A DNA stretch of 64,000 nt from Streptomyces sp. SID10853 (GCF_010548145.1 NZ_JAAGLN010000001.1:62001-126000); one strand, 5' to 3'. Counted from the first letter of the stretch, positions 32,984 through 41,719 are shown. Notes: generated by a model not told the origin, from the letters alone. Made by a program: numbers and translations.

Positions 32984-34588
32984 TCAGCTGATGGTGACTG
33001 TTACCCGGAGGGGACGGAGGTTCACGTCGGCCCCGGTCTCCTGCCCCAGGTACGCCTGACGGTATCCGCCCAATTTCGCGGCACCGCCGCCCAGGACGAT
33101 GGTGTACTCACCGGGTAGCAAGTCGATCCAGCTGGAGCCGTGCGAGCTGGTCCAGTCATCAGTACGTGTGCTGTCGAAGTCGGAGACTCGTGAGGCTCCG
33201 TCCTCCTGCACCAAATGGAGTGCACCGCGGACACGGAAGTCAGTGTCCGGCAACCAGACGGAATGCAAGGCGTAAGAGGCAGTTCCTGACCACACGGCGC
33301 GGATGCTGTGCTGGCCCTTGTCGTTCGTGCAGATCTGCGCGCCGAGCAGATGCTCGACTCGGCTCCACCCGTCGTTGCTGAAGTCGGTACCACCGACGAA
33401 TACGCGCTCTCCATCGGGGCGGCCGACCTCGAAGGCGGCGCGGTACGCGTCCGCCGCTGCTCCCGCTCTTCCTTCGGCTTCGGCCACAGCACTTTCCCAT
33501 TCATCCACCGGGATGGTGGTGGCGCGTTCCACTTCCACGGCGTGGGAGAGACCGGTCCAGGTCAGCAGGAGCCGCTTCTGCGGCGACCGATTGGGAGCGA
33601 AGCTGATGTAGGTAGCCAAGCTGGGGAGCATCGGTGACCAAGGGTCACCTCGGAAGATGAGGTCCGAGCGCTCCGTCCAGGACGCCTGCGGGGCGGTTCC
33701 CGGCCCCATTGGGGCGAGCGTTCCGTCATGAGTGGCGATCCGCACGAGGGGAGTGTCTTCGTCGGTGAAGACGATGGAGAAGGCGATGTGCAACTCGCCG
33801 TCGTAGACCGCCGTAGCCACGCGCTCCCCCCGCACAACATCGAGAAGAGGCGAACTGACCTGCCGCCCGGAGGCGTCGAACTCCAGACCATCAACTGCCC
33901 GGTAGTGCATCACAGCGCCGTCGTTGACGAACAGGTGGAGCACGTCTCCGTAGGAGACGAGGGAAAGGGTTCGTCCGAGTTCCTGAGGAAGATGGGGTGC
34001 GTCTGTCCAGCCCGACCCGTCGAATAGACGGTGCACGCCGATCTCTCCGCTTGCGGCTTCTGCATCGGTGGGCTTGTCCTGGTAGACGGCGTGCAGCCGG
34101 TCCTTATGCACCGCGAGGGCAGGGGTGGACACTCCCCTGCCCAGCCCGTGGCCGGCAGGTGTCCAGGTCTCTGCTTCCTCGTCGAGGATCACGAGCCCGA
34201 GTTCACGGCGGCCGTACTCGTCTTCTACCGCGTTGGCGTCGGCCTGGTATGCGAGGAACAGCTGCCCGCGAAACGAGGCAAGGGAGGGCAGCTGTGCCAC
34301 CTCCACACCATCGACCTGCCGCTTGGGCGCCCAGTCGGCGCCAGCACCGGTTCCGTCACCGCCGACGGGGTCGAAGACCGTCCACCAGAGGGTGGGACGC
34401 TCCTCCTCTGATCCGGCATCGGCCATGCTCTGGCGGCCTACTTGCACGCAGTACAGCTTGCCGTCGTGTTCGGCGACCACTGCGGCATCTGCGGCCAGCT
34501 CAGTCAGGGAGGCCACATCGGCGCTCCAGTCCGCCGCGGTGCTGAACGATGCCCACCGGAGCTGGGTCCTACCGGCTTGTGCGGCCAC
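32984..34588 (-). CDS. Hypothetical protein, probable beta-propeller with C-terminal beta domain
   Basis: 534 residues from a GTG with AGAGGA seven bases upstream; no signal peptide. Several repeats of about 50 residues follow one pattern, a Pro-rich start, G.L...Y or V and a W (SLASFRGQLFLAYQ, TPALAVHKDRLHAVYQ, SLVSYGDVLHLFVN, ATAVYDGELHIAF), which is propeller-like. The C-terminal 130 residues (ALHSVWLPDTDFRVRG, GEYTIVLGGGAAKLGG) look like a beta sandwich. A sugar- or lectin-type binding protein is possible but unproven. The 274 bp up to the zinc-ribbon gene end hold nothing else I can support. Confidence 0.5.
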   Translation of the reverse strand: MAAQAGRTQLRWASFSTAADWSADVASLTELAADAAVVAEHDGKLYCVQVGRQSMADAGSEEERPTLWWTVFDPVGGDGTGAGADWAPKRQVDGVEVAQLPSLASFRGQLFLAYQADANAVEDEYGRRELGLVILDEEAETWTPAGHGLGRGVSTPALAVHKDRLHAVYQDKPTDAEAASGEIGVHRLFDGSGWTDAPHLPQELGRTLSLVSYGDVLHLFVNDGAVMHYRAVDGLEFDASGRQVSSPLLDVVRGERVATAVYDGELHIAFSIVFTDEDTPLVRIATHDGTLAPMGPGTAPQASWTERSDLIFRGDPWSPMLPSLATYISFAPNRSPQKRLLLTWTGLSHAVEVERATTIPVDEWESAVAEAEGRAGAAADAYRAAFEVGRPDGERVFVGGTDFSNDGWSRVEHLLGAQICTNDKGQHSIRAVWSGTASYALHSVWLPDTDFRVRGALHLVQEDGASRVSDFDSTRTDDWTSSHGSSWIDLLPGEYTIVLGGGAAKLGGYRQAYLGQETGADVNLRPLRVTVTIS

Positions 34589-34862
34589 GGGAAATTCCTC
34601 TCACATACGGCTGGGCCGGGCAGGGCGCTCAGAGCGTCCTGCCCGGCCCTGATGATTCACCGTACCGAATTCGCCGCTTCCGGTTCGAAAGAGGAGCGGT
34701 CTCTCAATCAGCGCTGTTACCCGGCTTCCACTGCGGGTCCCTTTTATTGCTGAGCAGAGTGTGACTCTGACGATGTCGGTCCGCGACGCAGGAAGTACTG
34801 CGTGATGTGAAGGAGGGGAGTGACACGATCCGGCCCGATGGTGGTCCTGCCCGCTTCATTGA

Positions 34863-35036
34863 CTATTTCATCGGCCAGTCGCCGAATGGGACCGGTGGCT
34901 GGTGAGTAGCTTCTCGCACGGCTTCGTCCGTCCCGCACGTAGTGCAGATCCGTACGTCACGGTCGGCCGTGAGACGAGTCCGGGCCGGGCTTTCACCGAT
35001 CGGCCCTCCACAGCGCGGGCAGCAGTTTTCGAGCAC
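34863..35036 (-). CDS. Small zinc-ribbon protein
   Basis: 57 residues from a GTG with GAGGAG seven bases upstream, inside the stop region of the HTH gene. The peptide has CCPRCGG near residue 5 and ICTTCGTDEAVREA near residue 30, two CxxC knuckles about 22 residues apart, then a short acidic/Trp tail. This form of small zinc ribbon is common in actinobacterial phages and mobile elements. It is too short for most ORF cut-offs. Translational coupling to the HTH gene suggests a joint role in regulation. Confidence 0.7.
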   Translation of the reverse strand: MLENCCPRCGGPIGESPARTRLTADRDVRICTTCGTDEAVREATHQPPVPFGDWPMK

Positions 35037-35039
35037 GGG

Positions 35040-35693
35040 TCACTCCTCGGGATGCTCGCGGGCGGACTTGAGGATCAGGTTCCAGACAGGCCGAGAGTAG
35101 GTCTTCTCTGTCTGCTGCTGAAGTCGAGGGATCAGGGTCGCGTTCGTGGCGCCGGGGTTCGCCGCGATGGCCTCTCGTGCGAGAGCGAGCCGCTCGTCCC
35201 CCTGGTACGGGTAGGCCAGGCCCCGGCGGCCCTTGGGCCGCCCGCCGGCGTGGCCACGACCTTTCCGGTTCGCGAGGTACTGCCACAGCCTCCAGCGCTT
35301 CCACTTCGGACGCCGCCGGGTCGGGAGCTCGTCCCAGTCGTCCGGTGCCGGCCACCCGTCGGGCGGGTTCTTGACGTAGTGGGAGACGGTGGCGGAGTCG
35401 GCGAACCCGCAGACTTTCGCCGCTTCGGCCGGGCCGACCATCTCTTCGGGGTCGCCGTCGAGCTTCGGCGAGTTCGTGGTGTTCGCGGCTGCGCGCTGTC
35501 GCTGAAGCTCATGGTGCCACGATGCCCAGACGTCGTCGTCCCAGTGCATGACGCCGTCGATGGTCTCCGCGACAGGCGGGTGACCGTTGTTCTCCCGGTC
35601 GGTCCAGAGGTTCTGAAGCGTGGACTCGCTGAGGCCGTGAGCTTGGCGCAGGTCCGCTCGTGAGTAGAGCGTGCGGCTGGTTTTTCTGGGCAC
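35040..35693 (-). CDS. DNA-binding protein with two HTH-like segments
   Basis: 217 residues; GTG at 35693 with CAGGAGAC six bases upstream. Residues 5-60 (RTLYSRADLRQAHGLSESTLQNLWTDREN ... HWDDDVWASW) look like a MerR/excisionase-type winged helix. Residues 80-140 (GPAEAAKVCGFADSATVSHYVKN ... KWKRWRLWQYLANRKGRG) look like a second. The C-terminus is helical. It could regulate the block upstream or act as an excision or partition factor. It is the last regulatory-looking gene of the leftward block. Confidence 0.6.
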   Translation of the reverse strand: MPRKTSRTLYSRADLRQAHGLSESTLQNLWTDRENNGHPPVAETIDGVMHWDDDVWASWHHELQRQRAAANTTNSPKLDGDPEEMVGPAEAAKVCGFADSATVSHYVKNPPDGWPAPDDWDELPTRRRPKWKRWRLWQYLANRKGRGHAGGRPKGRRGLAYPYQGDERLALAREAIAANPGATNATLIPRLQQQTEKTYSRPVWNLILKSAREHPEE

Positions 35694-35736
35694 GGTCGTC
35701 TCCTGTGTACTCGGGGTCGTGACCGCTCGGTGGGGG

Positions 35737-36015
35737 TCACTGGGTGTCGTCCGGATCCGGGGCCGGCGCCCATGTACGGCTGCCCGCCTTGTCGAGCCGG
35801 GTGAGGGTGGCGATGTCGGCCAGGGGAACGGCCGCGGCCCAGTCGGCGCGGCCGAGGTGACCGGTGGGGAGGTTGAGCACGACGTGCCGTCCGGTCGGGG
35901 GGAAGTCCTCAACAACCACGAAGCTGTCAGTGTGATCAGCACCGATGCTGTTACCCCTCTTGAGCTGGGCGATGTCGCCAGGCTGGGGACAGTCTGGGTG
36001 TCGGTCGCATATCAT
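35737..36015 (-). CDS. Hypothetical protein
   Basis: 92 residues, ATG at 36015. N-terminal MICDRHPDCPQPGDIAQL, with two Cys and a His, precedes a strand-rich middle (FVVVEDFPPTGRHVVLNLPTG). Similar short proteins occur on actinobacterial plasmids. The upstream region carries the CTCTCACCAG element (36028-36037) and a degenerate copy of the repeated promoter at 36161. Confidence 0.5.
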   Translation of the reverse strand: MICDRHPDCPQPGDIAQLKRGNSIGADHTDSFVVVEDFPPTGRHVVLNLPTGHLGRADWAAAVPLADIATLTRLDKAGSRTWAPAPDPDDTQ

Positions 36016-36160
36016 GATGTGGTCTTTCTGGTGAGAGAGACACCGACGGCCAGCGCCTTGTTGCCCTTGTGCGCTGGCCGTCATCTGTTGTCTGGGATGG
36101 TGCGGCGTCCGTGGGACGCGCTGCCGCCCGGAGGTTGCCCGCTCCGCTAACGGCGGAGTA

Positions 36161-36189
36161 ATTAAACCACCTTTGCGTTGAGTGGGGGT
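36161..36189 (-). promoter_or_regulatory. Degenerate copy of the repeated promoter
   Basis: The TTTAAT minus-10 is kept within the shared GGTTTAATTA, but the place of the minus-35 reads ACCCCC instead of TTGNCN. A GGTTGCCC core also occurs at 36133. It may be weak, activator-dependent or decayed. It faces the gene at 36015, about 146 bases away. Confidence 0.35.
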
Positions 36190-36217
36190 GGGGCCCTGAT
36201 CCGGAGGACCGCGGTCA

Positions 36218-36823
36218 TCAGAAGAGGGCCCCCTGATCCGGGGGGCGGCGGCTCCTGCCGCTCGGTGGCCGGGCGACGTGAAGTTCATAGCGGGGGTGTC
36301 CCGCGTTCGGTGGAGCGTGAGCTTCGCGGCGGTACCGGCTCCAAGCCAGGACTGGGGCGCCCTGGTCGATCCAGCCTTCCGGGTACTGGGAGGTGAGCTG
36401 AGCCCAGCGGCTCCGGCTCTGCTTAACGGCCCATCGGTCCTCGACGATGGTGATCGGTGGCAGCGTCCGCCAGCCGGGGAATGCGTGGTCGTGGGCGTCC
36501 TCCACTGCCTCGTTGTCGCCGTCGCCGTATCCGCTACCGCGGTGAACGGGGCCTTCCCAGTCGCAGGCGAGACACCCGCCCCGGAACTGCTGCTCTTCCC
36601 GGCGGCCGGTCCATCGGCTGCGGGAGATCAGGGTCGGGGTGTGGTGTGCGGGCGGGTCCAGCTCGTGACCGAGGTCGCAGTAGGCGCCGCCGGGGTGTCC
36701 GGGCTGGATGTGCCACGCCTGCGCCGCGGTCTCGGGCCGGTGGCGGGTCCGCGCGTTGCGCACTCGCCAGTAGTACGTCTGCCGCGCCCGTGCCCCGCTC
36801 GGCTCGGCGACGGTGGCCGTCAC
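36218..36823 (-). CDS. DUF6349-like protein
   Basis: 201 residues from a GTG overlapping the next gene upstream by four bases (GTGA). Features: CDLGHELDP, GGCLACDWEGPVHRG, DNEAVEDAHDHAFPGWRTLPPI, and QYPEGWIDQGAPVLAWSRYRR. The Cys/His set and the PGWR.LP and PEGW segments match what I remember of the DUF6349 family of actinobacterial phages and plasmids. Likely a zinc-binding protein acting on nucleic acid; function unproven. Confidence 0.6.
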   Translation of the reverse strand: MTATVAEPSGARARQTYYWRVRNARTRHRPETAAQAWHIQPGHPGGAYCDLGHELDPPAHHTPTLISRSRWTGRREEQQFRGGCLACDWEGPVHRGSGYGDGDNEAVEDAHDHAFPGWRTLPPITIVEDRWAVKQSRSRWAQLTSQYPEGWIDQGAPVLAWSRYRREAHAPPNAGHPRYELHVARPPSGRSRRPPDQGALF

Positions 36824-37218
36824 GGTGTCCTGCTTCCGGCGGCGAGCACTTCGCGGAGGGGGTCCGCGAGCACGGCCTGTTCGTCGGGGGCATCGAGGAA
36901 TCGCGGCCCGTACGCACGGCGCACGGCTCGGCGGGCGTCCTGGTGGCGATCAAGCTCCGGGTAGTACGGCGACCGGTCGAGCACTCCATAGCCGTGCTGG
37001 GTGAGCACATCGGCGATCACCGAGCGGACCCGTACGGGGTCGAGGGTGGAGAGGTCGGTTTCCCCGGGGGCCGCGAGGAGTACGCGGATCAGCTCGGTCG
37101 CGCTGAGCCGGGGGTGGAGGGGAACGCTGAGCCGGTGGACGCCGTCCCTGCTGGGGGTGGCAGCTCCTCGGCGGCTCGGCGTCCTGGTGGTGCTGCGGTC
37201 TTCTGTCGTCTCATCCAT
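36820..37218 (-). CDS. Hypothetical protein
   Basis: 132 residues; ATG at 37218 with GAAGG nine bases upstream (the frame stays open to 37350). The middle LSATELIRVLLAAPGETDLSTLDPVRVRSVIADVLTQHGYGVLD is helical with a conserved look, followed by AVRRAYGPRFLDAPDEQAVLADPLREVL. No family recognised. Overlaps its downstream neighbour by four bases. Confidence 0.5.
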   Translation of the reverse strand: MDETTEDRSTTRTPSRRGAATPSRDGVHRLSVPLHPRLSATELIRVLLAAPGETDLSTLDPVRVRSVIADVLTQHGYGVLDRSPYYPELDRHQDARRAVRRAYGPRFLDAPDEQAVLADPLREVLAAGSRTP

Positions 37219-37262
37219 CGTGCTGGCCTTCGATGACTCGGGATGCTGGCGGGCGGTGAGGG

Positions 37263-37691
37263 TCAGAACGGGGCGCGTTCGGCGCGGGTGGCGGCGGTGC
37301 GGAACGCGCGGGCGGCGTCGGCGGCAGTATGTCCGGGCTCGGCGCTCCACCGGTCGAGGACCCGGCGGTGCAGGACCTTGGCGGCTGCCGGGTCGTCGGC
37401 GTCCACGGGGTGACCGGTGAGGGCTTCCGCGAGGAGGGCGAACGCCTCATCGCGTGCGCGGTCGATGCGGTCCCAGTCGTACGTCCGGCCGGCGGCTCCC
37501 CGCCCGTGTCCGGCGGCGACTTGGAGGGCGCCGCGCGGCCAGCACGGCAACGTGGCGGTGCGGCCGGGACCGTCGAACAGGCGCGGGCCCTGGTGGATGC
37601 CGACGTGTTCGATGTGGCGGGCGGCCCATTCCAGGATCGCGGTGGGGGCGTCAGCGATGACGATGCTCTCGGGGGTGTGGCGGGTCGGCAC
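37263..37691 (-). CDS. DUF6197-like protein (paralogue 1)
   Basis: 142 residues from a GTG with GAAGGA eight bases upstream. The segment AILEWAARHIEHVGIHQGPRLF matches ILTAAADHIARVGLYQGDHRW of the gene at 48998-49462, and both end with a helical stretch. That is the pattern of the DUF6197 family of Streptomyces elements. Function is unknown. Two diverged copies in one element suggest an old duplication or separate acquisitions. Confidence 0.6.
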   Translation of the reverse strand: MPTRHTPESIVIADAPTAILEWAARHIEHVGIHQGPRLFDGPGRTATLPCWPRGALQVAAGHGRGAAGRTYDWDRIDRARDEAFALLAEALTGHPVDADDPAAAKVLHRRVLDRWSAEPGHTAADAARAFRTAATRAERAPF

Positions 37692-37752
37692 GGTGCTGTC
37701 CTTCGGGAGAGCCGGGGGCGGCGGCACGCTGCCGCCGCCTCCGGTCGGGCTG

Positions 37753-38403
37753 CTAGTGGTAGGCGGGGATCAGTCGGCGGACCTTGTCCTCCCCGATGCA
37801 CCCGCCCTTGTGGCGGCGCGCGCTCGGCGGCTCCCCGTTGCGCCCGCGCAAGTGCGACCAGAACTTCAGGCCCTCCCAGCCACACAATTCACAGTGCAGG
37901 TACCAGTGGTTATCGCTGCCAGGGAACCCGGTGAGGACCGCCCGCCAGAAGTGGTCCCCCAGTCCCGCGAACGCGATCTCGGCGCCCTCGGTATTGCGGT
38001 AATTGACCGGCATCCGCGGGTGCAGGAGGGGCACCGGCCCGACCAGCGGCGTGGGGGCCTCGGCGAGGACCTGTCCCATAGGGACCGCGCCGATCCGACC
38101 GGCGGCGTACTCCTCGGCGAGATGCGCGGCGGCCATCTCGGTGCCCGGGGTCCCCTTGGCCGGGCGGCGAAGGTTGTGTTCGCCTGCGGTGGTGAGGACG
38201 AGCCAATCCCGGTGCCACCGGAAGGCGCGGCCGATGACCTGGTCTTCGCCGACGATCACGGGGTATCGGCACTGGATGTCGGGGGTGCCGACGCGGTACG
38301 TCGGGACGGTGGTGCCGCCGCCGGTCGCGGGGACGATGAGCCTGCCCATTTCGGTGTCGGGGACGGTGATGGTCGCGGGTCGTTCGAGGAGTTGCGTAGT
38401 CAT
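37753..38403 (-). CDS. Hypothetical protein with a C-terminal zinc-binding motif
   Basis: 216 residues, ATG at 38403. A strand-rich N-terminus (RYPVIVGEDQVIGRAFRWHRDWLVLTTAGEHNL) precedes CELCGWEGLKFWSHLRG ... RRHKGGC, a likely zinc site. CTCTCACCAG lies at 38418-38427 before the ribosome site. Typical of uncharacterised plasmid leading-region genes. Confidence 0.5.
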   Translation of the reverse strand: MTTQLLERPATITVPDTEMGRLIVPATGGGTTVPTYRVGTPDIQCRYPVIVGEDQVIGRAFRWHRDWLVLTTAGEHNLRRPAKGTPGTEMAAAHLAEEYAAGRIGAVPMGQVLAEAPTPLVGPVPLLHPRMPVNYRNTEGAEIAFAGLGDHFWRAVLTGFPGSDNHWYLHCELCGWEGLKFWSHLRGRNGEPPSARRHKGGCIGEDKVRRLIPAYH

Positions 38404-38475
38404 GGTGGGGCCCTGTTCTGGTGAGAGAGGGGCCCGCCCCGGCGTGCTCGGCCGCCGGGGCGGGCGGGAGCGCGA

Positions 38476-39873
38476 TTACGCGGCCTCGGCGTCCTGGGCC
38501 TGCGGGGCGGCGGTCCACTTACGGCGCGGGGTAATGCCCAACTCGGCGAGGAGGGGGGCGTGGCTGCCGTTGTCCGCCACCCATTCCCAGTCGGCGCCCT
38601 CGGTGCCCGGCCGGTCGGTCCAGGTGAGCATGTAGGAGCGGCCGGAGGTGCGGGGGTCGCCACACACGGCCTGCGCTTCGCGGCGGGTCATCGCCCACAA
38701 GGCGCGCTTGCGACGGCGCGGGGAGTTCTTCGAGGCAATCAGCACCAGCGCCATGCCGTCCAACCAGCTCGCCCCCACGGCGGGGGCCGCTGCTGCGGTC
38801 GGCTCCCCGACCGGTACAGGTTCCTCGACCGCCGGGGACTGCTCGGCGATCTCCTGCGGTTCGGCGCCCGGGGCCTGGGGCGGCTGCTGCATCTCGTCGG
38901 CGCTCTTACGCCCGGATACGTCGTCGTAGGCGGCGGTCCATGTCCAGTCGTCGTACTGGTTGCCGGTGGCGCGGACGATGCTCCTGCCGGGGCTGTTGTG
39001 GATGTGCGGGATGGTCACGGACTTCGGGTTGACCCGCAGGACCTCGTACCAGGTTCCGCGGTAGAGAACGAAGTCCCCGCGCTTGAAGTCGGCCCGCGAC
39101 CAGATCTTGAAGCCCTCGGCTTCGGCGTCCTTGATGACCTTCTCCCAGTGGGCGATCTCCTCAGTCAGCTCCTGGTGCTCGATCTCCAGCTCCGGGTCTG
39201 CCGGGTTCCGGGAGAACCCCTTGGCGGACTGGCCGCGCTGCCACTTCTCGACCGCGCGGAGGTCGGCCCGCAGCTTGTCGAGACGGCGGAGCGTGCGGCC
39301 TGGGTCCTTCCTGAACTGCTGGTAGTTCGCGGCGGCCTGCGCCCGGCCGGTCCAGTGGGAGGCGCGGTCGCTGCCGCTGATGCTCTTGTGCATCGCGTCG
39401 TCCATCCGTGCGTGATCGCGGCGGGCGCGGCCCTCGGAATGGTGACCGACGAGGATCGGCTGACCGAAGGCGAACCGCTCGGATATGTCGTGGCTCTGCT
39501 TCCACGCAGCCTCGGAGGACTGGGCGGCGTTGGCGGCGTACTCCCCGAACCGTTCGGCGCGGCCTTCGGCCTCCTCCTTTCGCTCCTGTTCGGCCTCGCT
39601 GAAGCTCCGGCGGTCGGAGTTGTCGATGGTCAACGTGACCTCGAAGCCTGCGTCTCGGAGTCGCTGGGCGAGGCGTTCGAGCGAGGGGGTGTAGGTGGCG
39701 TGGTCGCGGCTGTGGGGGAGGTACCAGCAGTCGAGGTTCCTGCTCCAGCGGAAGGGCTGGCGCTGGGTGCGGCCGTACTCACGGAGTCGCAGGATCTCGG
39801 CCGATCCGTCGCCTCGGCTGGTCCCCTCGATCAGGGTTCCTTCTCGGCGGGTGTGGGTGATCTCGATAGTCAT
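38476..39873 (-). CDS. DUF3560 family protein
   Basis: 465 residues, ATG at 39873 preceded by CTCTCACCAG. Core: SEAEQERKEEAEGRAERFGEYAANAAQSSEA, then RFAFGQPILVGHHSEGRARRDHARMDDAMHKSI and a coiled helix; this is the DUF3560 signature. N-terminal 100 residues contain RWSRNLDCWYLPHSRDH and YTPSLERLAQRLRDAGFEV. A C-terminal region has a KOW-like strand run (GDFVLYRGTWYEVLRVNPKSV). Common on actinobacterial plasmids; probably interacts with DNA early after transfer, but function is not known. Confidence 0.8.
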   Translation of the reverse strand: MTIEITHTRREGTLIEGTSRGDGSAEILRLREYGRTQRQPFRWSRNLDCWYLPHSRDHATYTPSLERLAQRLRDAGFEVTLTIDNSDRRSFSEAEQERKEEAEGRAERFGEYAANAAQSSEAAWKQSHDISERFAFGQPILVGHHSEGRARRDHARMDDAMHKSISGSDRASHWTGRAQAAANYQQFRKDPGRTLRRLDKLRADLRAVEKWQRGQSAKGFSRNPADPELEIEHQELTEEIAHWEKVIKDAEAEGFKIWSRADFKRGDFVLYRGTWYEVLRVNPKSVTIPHIHNSPGRSIVRATGNQYDDWTWTAAYDDVSGRKSADEMQQPPQAPGAEPQEIAEQSPAVEEPVPVGEPTAAAAPAVGASWLDGMALVLIASKNSPRRRKRALWAMTRREAQAVCGDPRTSGRSYMLTWTDRPGTEGADWEWVADNGSHAPLLAELGITPRRKWTAAPQAQDAEAA

Positions 39874-39887
39874 TGAACTGGTCTTTT

Positions 39888-40201
39888 CTGGTGAGAGTTT
39901 GTGGTCCGCAGGGCGGACCGTGCGTTGGCAGCGGTGCTGCACCACCGGCGTGGGCCGTGAGGGACGATCGGCTCGCGGGTCGTCGCGCCTGCGCGGCGAC
40001 AGGGGCAGTCGCGCCCCCGCGGGGCGCGTCCGCTGCGGTCCGGTGCCCGTCGTCGGTCGGCGGAGCCGCCTGCGGCGGAGTCGGCCGGCGGCGGTGAACG
40101 CACCGGACCTGTCCTGCCGCCCCGAAGGGGTGTCCGCTGGGGGTGCTCGGGGGCCTGCCGGTCCGGAGGGTTGCCCTCCCCCGGACCGGCGGGCCTGGTT
40201 G
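39888..40201. other. Non-coding leader with strong hairpin between two leading-region genes
   Basis: No gene is seen in these roughly 314 bases. A long inverted repeat at 40158-40191 (GCCGGTCCGG ... CCGGACCGGC around GGTTGCCCTC) is another member of the hairpin family found beside the repeated promoters, here without a promoter. CTCTCACCAG (minus strand) lies at the left end, 39888-39897. Confidence 0.5.
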
Positions 40202-40624
40202 TCAGCTGCGGTGGAGCGTGTGGCGGGCGGCCGGGTCGGCGTCGGCAAGGCCGGTCCGCTCGCGCCATGCCTGGCGGACGGCGGTGCGGAGCGCGTCCCC
40301 GTCGTCGTAGGCGAACCGGCCCCGGCGCAGACCGCACACGATGTCGCGGAAGACGTCCGGGTTCATCGTGGTGAGCGTGTCGTCCAGCGGGGTCAGCTCG
40401 TGCGGGTGCATCGCCTGGACGCTGTCGCCGGGCTCCGGGGCACCGAGGGTGAAGAACCAGACCACGGACATGGTGGCCTCGTCCGCGAACTCCGGACCGC
40501 CGAAGGGACCGACGACGACGGCGGGGCGGGTGTCCTGCTGGTGGCCCCGGTGCCACGGTCCGGCGATCACGAGCGTGGCGGTGGGGAAGTCGCGGACGGT
40601 GGGCTTCTGGTCGGTGGTGAGCAT
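40202..40624 (-). CDS. Hypothetical protein
   Basis: 140 residues, ATG at 40624 with AGGGA upstream and CTCTCACCAG at 40638-40647. Begins TTDQKPTVRDFPTATLVIAGPWHRG and contains SVVWFFTLGAPEPGDSVQAMHPHELTPLDD; the C-terminus is helical (DALRTAVRQAWRERTG). No family is recognised. First gene behind the promoter at 40720. Confidence 0.5.
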   Translation of the reverse strand: MLTTDQKPTVRDFPTATLVIAGPWHRGHQQDTRPAVVVGPFGGPEFADEATMSVVWFFTLGAPEPGDSVQAMHPHELTPLDDTLTTMNPDVFRDIVCGLRRGRFAYDDGDALRTAVRQAWRERTGLADADPAARHTLHRS

Positions 40625-40719
40625 GTCGAATCCCTGTCTGGTGAGAGGTTCCGCCGGGGCCGGTCGGCCCCGGCGGGGGGGTCGGTCGGGGGGTTGCCCT
40701 CCCCCTTCCGACACCATTA

Positions 40720-40748
40720 ATTAAACCATGTTCTTGGGTTCGGGTCAA
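40720..40748 (-). promoter_or_regulatory. Repeated leading-region promoter, copy 1
   Basis: On the minus strand: TTGACC, 17 bases, TTTAAT. It is the best match to the sigma-70-type consensus among the six copies. The transcript would begin close to GGTGTCGG, form a hairpin (40685-40712) and reach the ATG at 40624 after roughly 90 bases. Confidence 0.75.
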
Positions 40749-41599
40749 CCGGTCACGGCAAGTTCGCGGCGGCGCTCGGCGGCGGCCCGGACTGTGCTTG
40801 CGATGGCGCGGCCGGTCTCGATGGCCCGTACGGCGGCCTCATGAACCGGGGGCTTCTTGCCATCAGTGATGATGCCCGCGAGCGGCGGCATGACGGCGGG
40901 GCCGGGAGCGATTCCGAGGATGAGCGCGGCGACGTGGGCGGCGGACGCAACTTCCGCTTCGCGCTGCCCGTACACGGGTGCGTCAAGTTCGCTGATGCGC
41001 CGAAGCGCGGAGTTGTAGAGGTGGAGGCGGACGGCGTAGTCGCACTCCCCGTCGGCGTCGGGCACGCCGTCGGCTCCGGAGATGGCGGCCCAGACTTCTT
41101 CGACGGTGAACCGCGCGGGCGTGGGCGGCTCGTAGTCGTCCCCGTCGGTCTGGCTGATGTCGAAAACCGGTCCGGCCTTAAAGCCGGACACCTTGCGCGA
41201 CTCGCCCTCGGCGGTCTCGGCGGCGGTCTCCCGATGCCCGCCGTCGGCGGGTGCGGCCGTGGCCTCCTGGCCACCCTCGGGCCGCCGCTTGATGGGCGTC
41301 CAGATGCGGAGCGAGGTGGAGCCCTTGGTCGGGAAGCGTCCGACCTTCCGCCAGTCGCCGGAGCTGAGTATGTGGGTGGCGTTGGGATGCTGAGCGGCGA
41401 CGGCAATGCAGTTGGTGGGGCTGCGGTCGTCGCGGTCAGTGTGGGTGAGGTTCGCGGCCGTGCGCATGACGGCGGCCCAGAAGTCTTCGCTGCTGACCAT
41501 CGCGCCGTACGCACGATCCATGACGGCTTCTAGTTCGCCGCGCATCTTGACGGAGTAGGCCCGGCGCTCTTCGTCGGTCATCTTCGGCTTACGGGGCAT
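40745..41599 (-). CDS. ArdC-like antirestriction / ssDNA-binding domain protein
   Basis: 284 residues; ATG at 41599. The N-terminal 150 residues follow the ArdC N-domain: FWAAVMRTAANLTHTDRDDRSPTNCIAVAAQHPNATHILSSGDWRKVGRFPTKGSTSLRIWTPI, then VSGFKAGPVFDISQTDG. That domain binds single-stranded DNA and protects incoming plasmid DNA from restriction in known ArdC proteins. The peptidase half (HExxH) of full-length ArdC is absent; the C-terminus is helical. It stands behind its own copy of the repeated promoter, as expected for an early anti-restriction gene. Confidence 0.75.
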   Translation of the reverse strand: MPRKPKMTDEERRAYSVKMRGELEAVMDRAYGAMVSSEDFWAAVMRTAANLTHTDRDDRSPTNCIAVAAQHPNATHILSSGDWRKVGRFPTKGSTSLRIWTPIKRRPEGGQEATAAPADGGHRETAAETAEGESRKVSGFKAGPVFDISQTDGDDYEPPTPARFTVEEVWAAISGADGVPDADGECDYAVRLHLYNSALRRISELDAPVYGQREAEVASAAHVAALILGIAPGPAVMPPLAGIITDGKKPPVHEAAVRAIETGRAIASTVRAAAERRRELAVTG

Positions 41600-41690
41600 G
41601 TCGCGGTCCTCCTGGTGAGATGGACGTCCGGGGCCGGCTGGCCCTCGGGGCGTCGATCGGGGGGTTGCCCTCCCCCTTCCGACACCATTA

Positions 41691-41719
41691 ATTAAACCAT
41701 GTTCTAGGGTGATCGGCAA
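41691..41719 (-). promoter_or_regulatory. Repeated leading-region promoter, copy 2
   Basis: Minus strand TTGCCG, 17 bases, TTTAAT, 92 bases from the ArdC-like start. The leader hairpin around GGTTGCCCTC (41663-41672) and CTCTCACCAG-like sequence (41612-41620) follow. The minus-35 overlaps nearly the end of the neighbouring gene at 41724. Confidence 0.75.

Noticed and set aside
34744-34938. 64-residue leftward frame
   Set aside because: Overlaps the zinc-ribbon gene in another frame; the latter has a better ribosome site and Cys knuckles.
40720-40725. TTAATTAA sites as cloning artefacts
   Set aside because: They recur within a longer conserved promoter context with constant 17-bp spacing.
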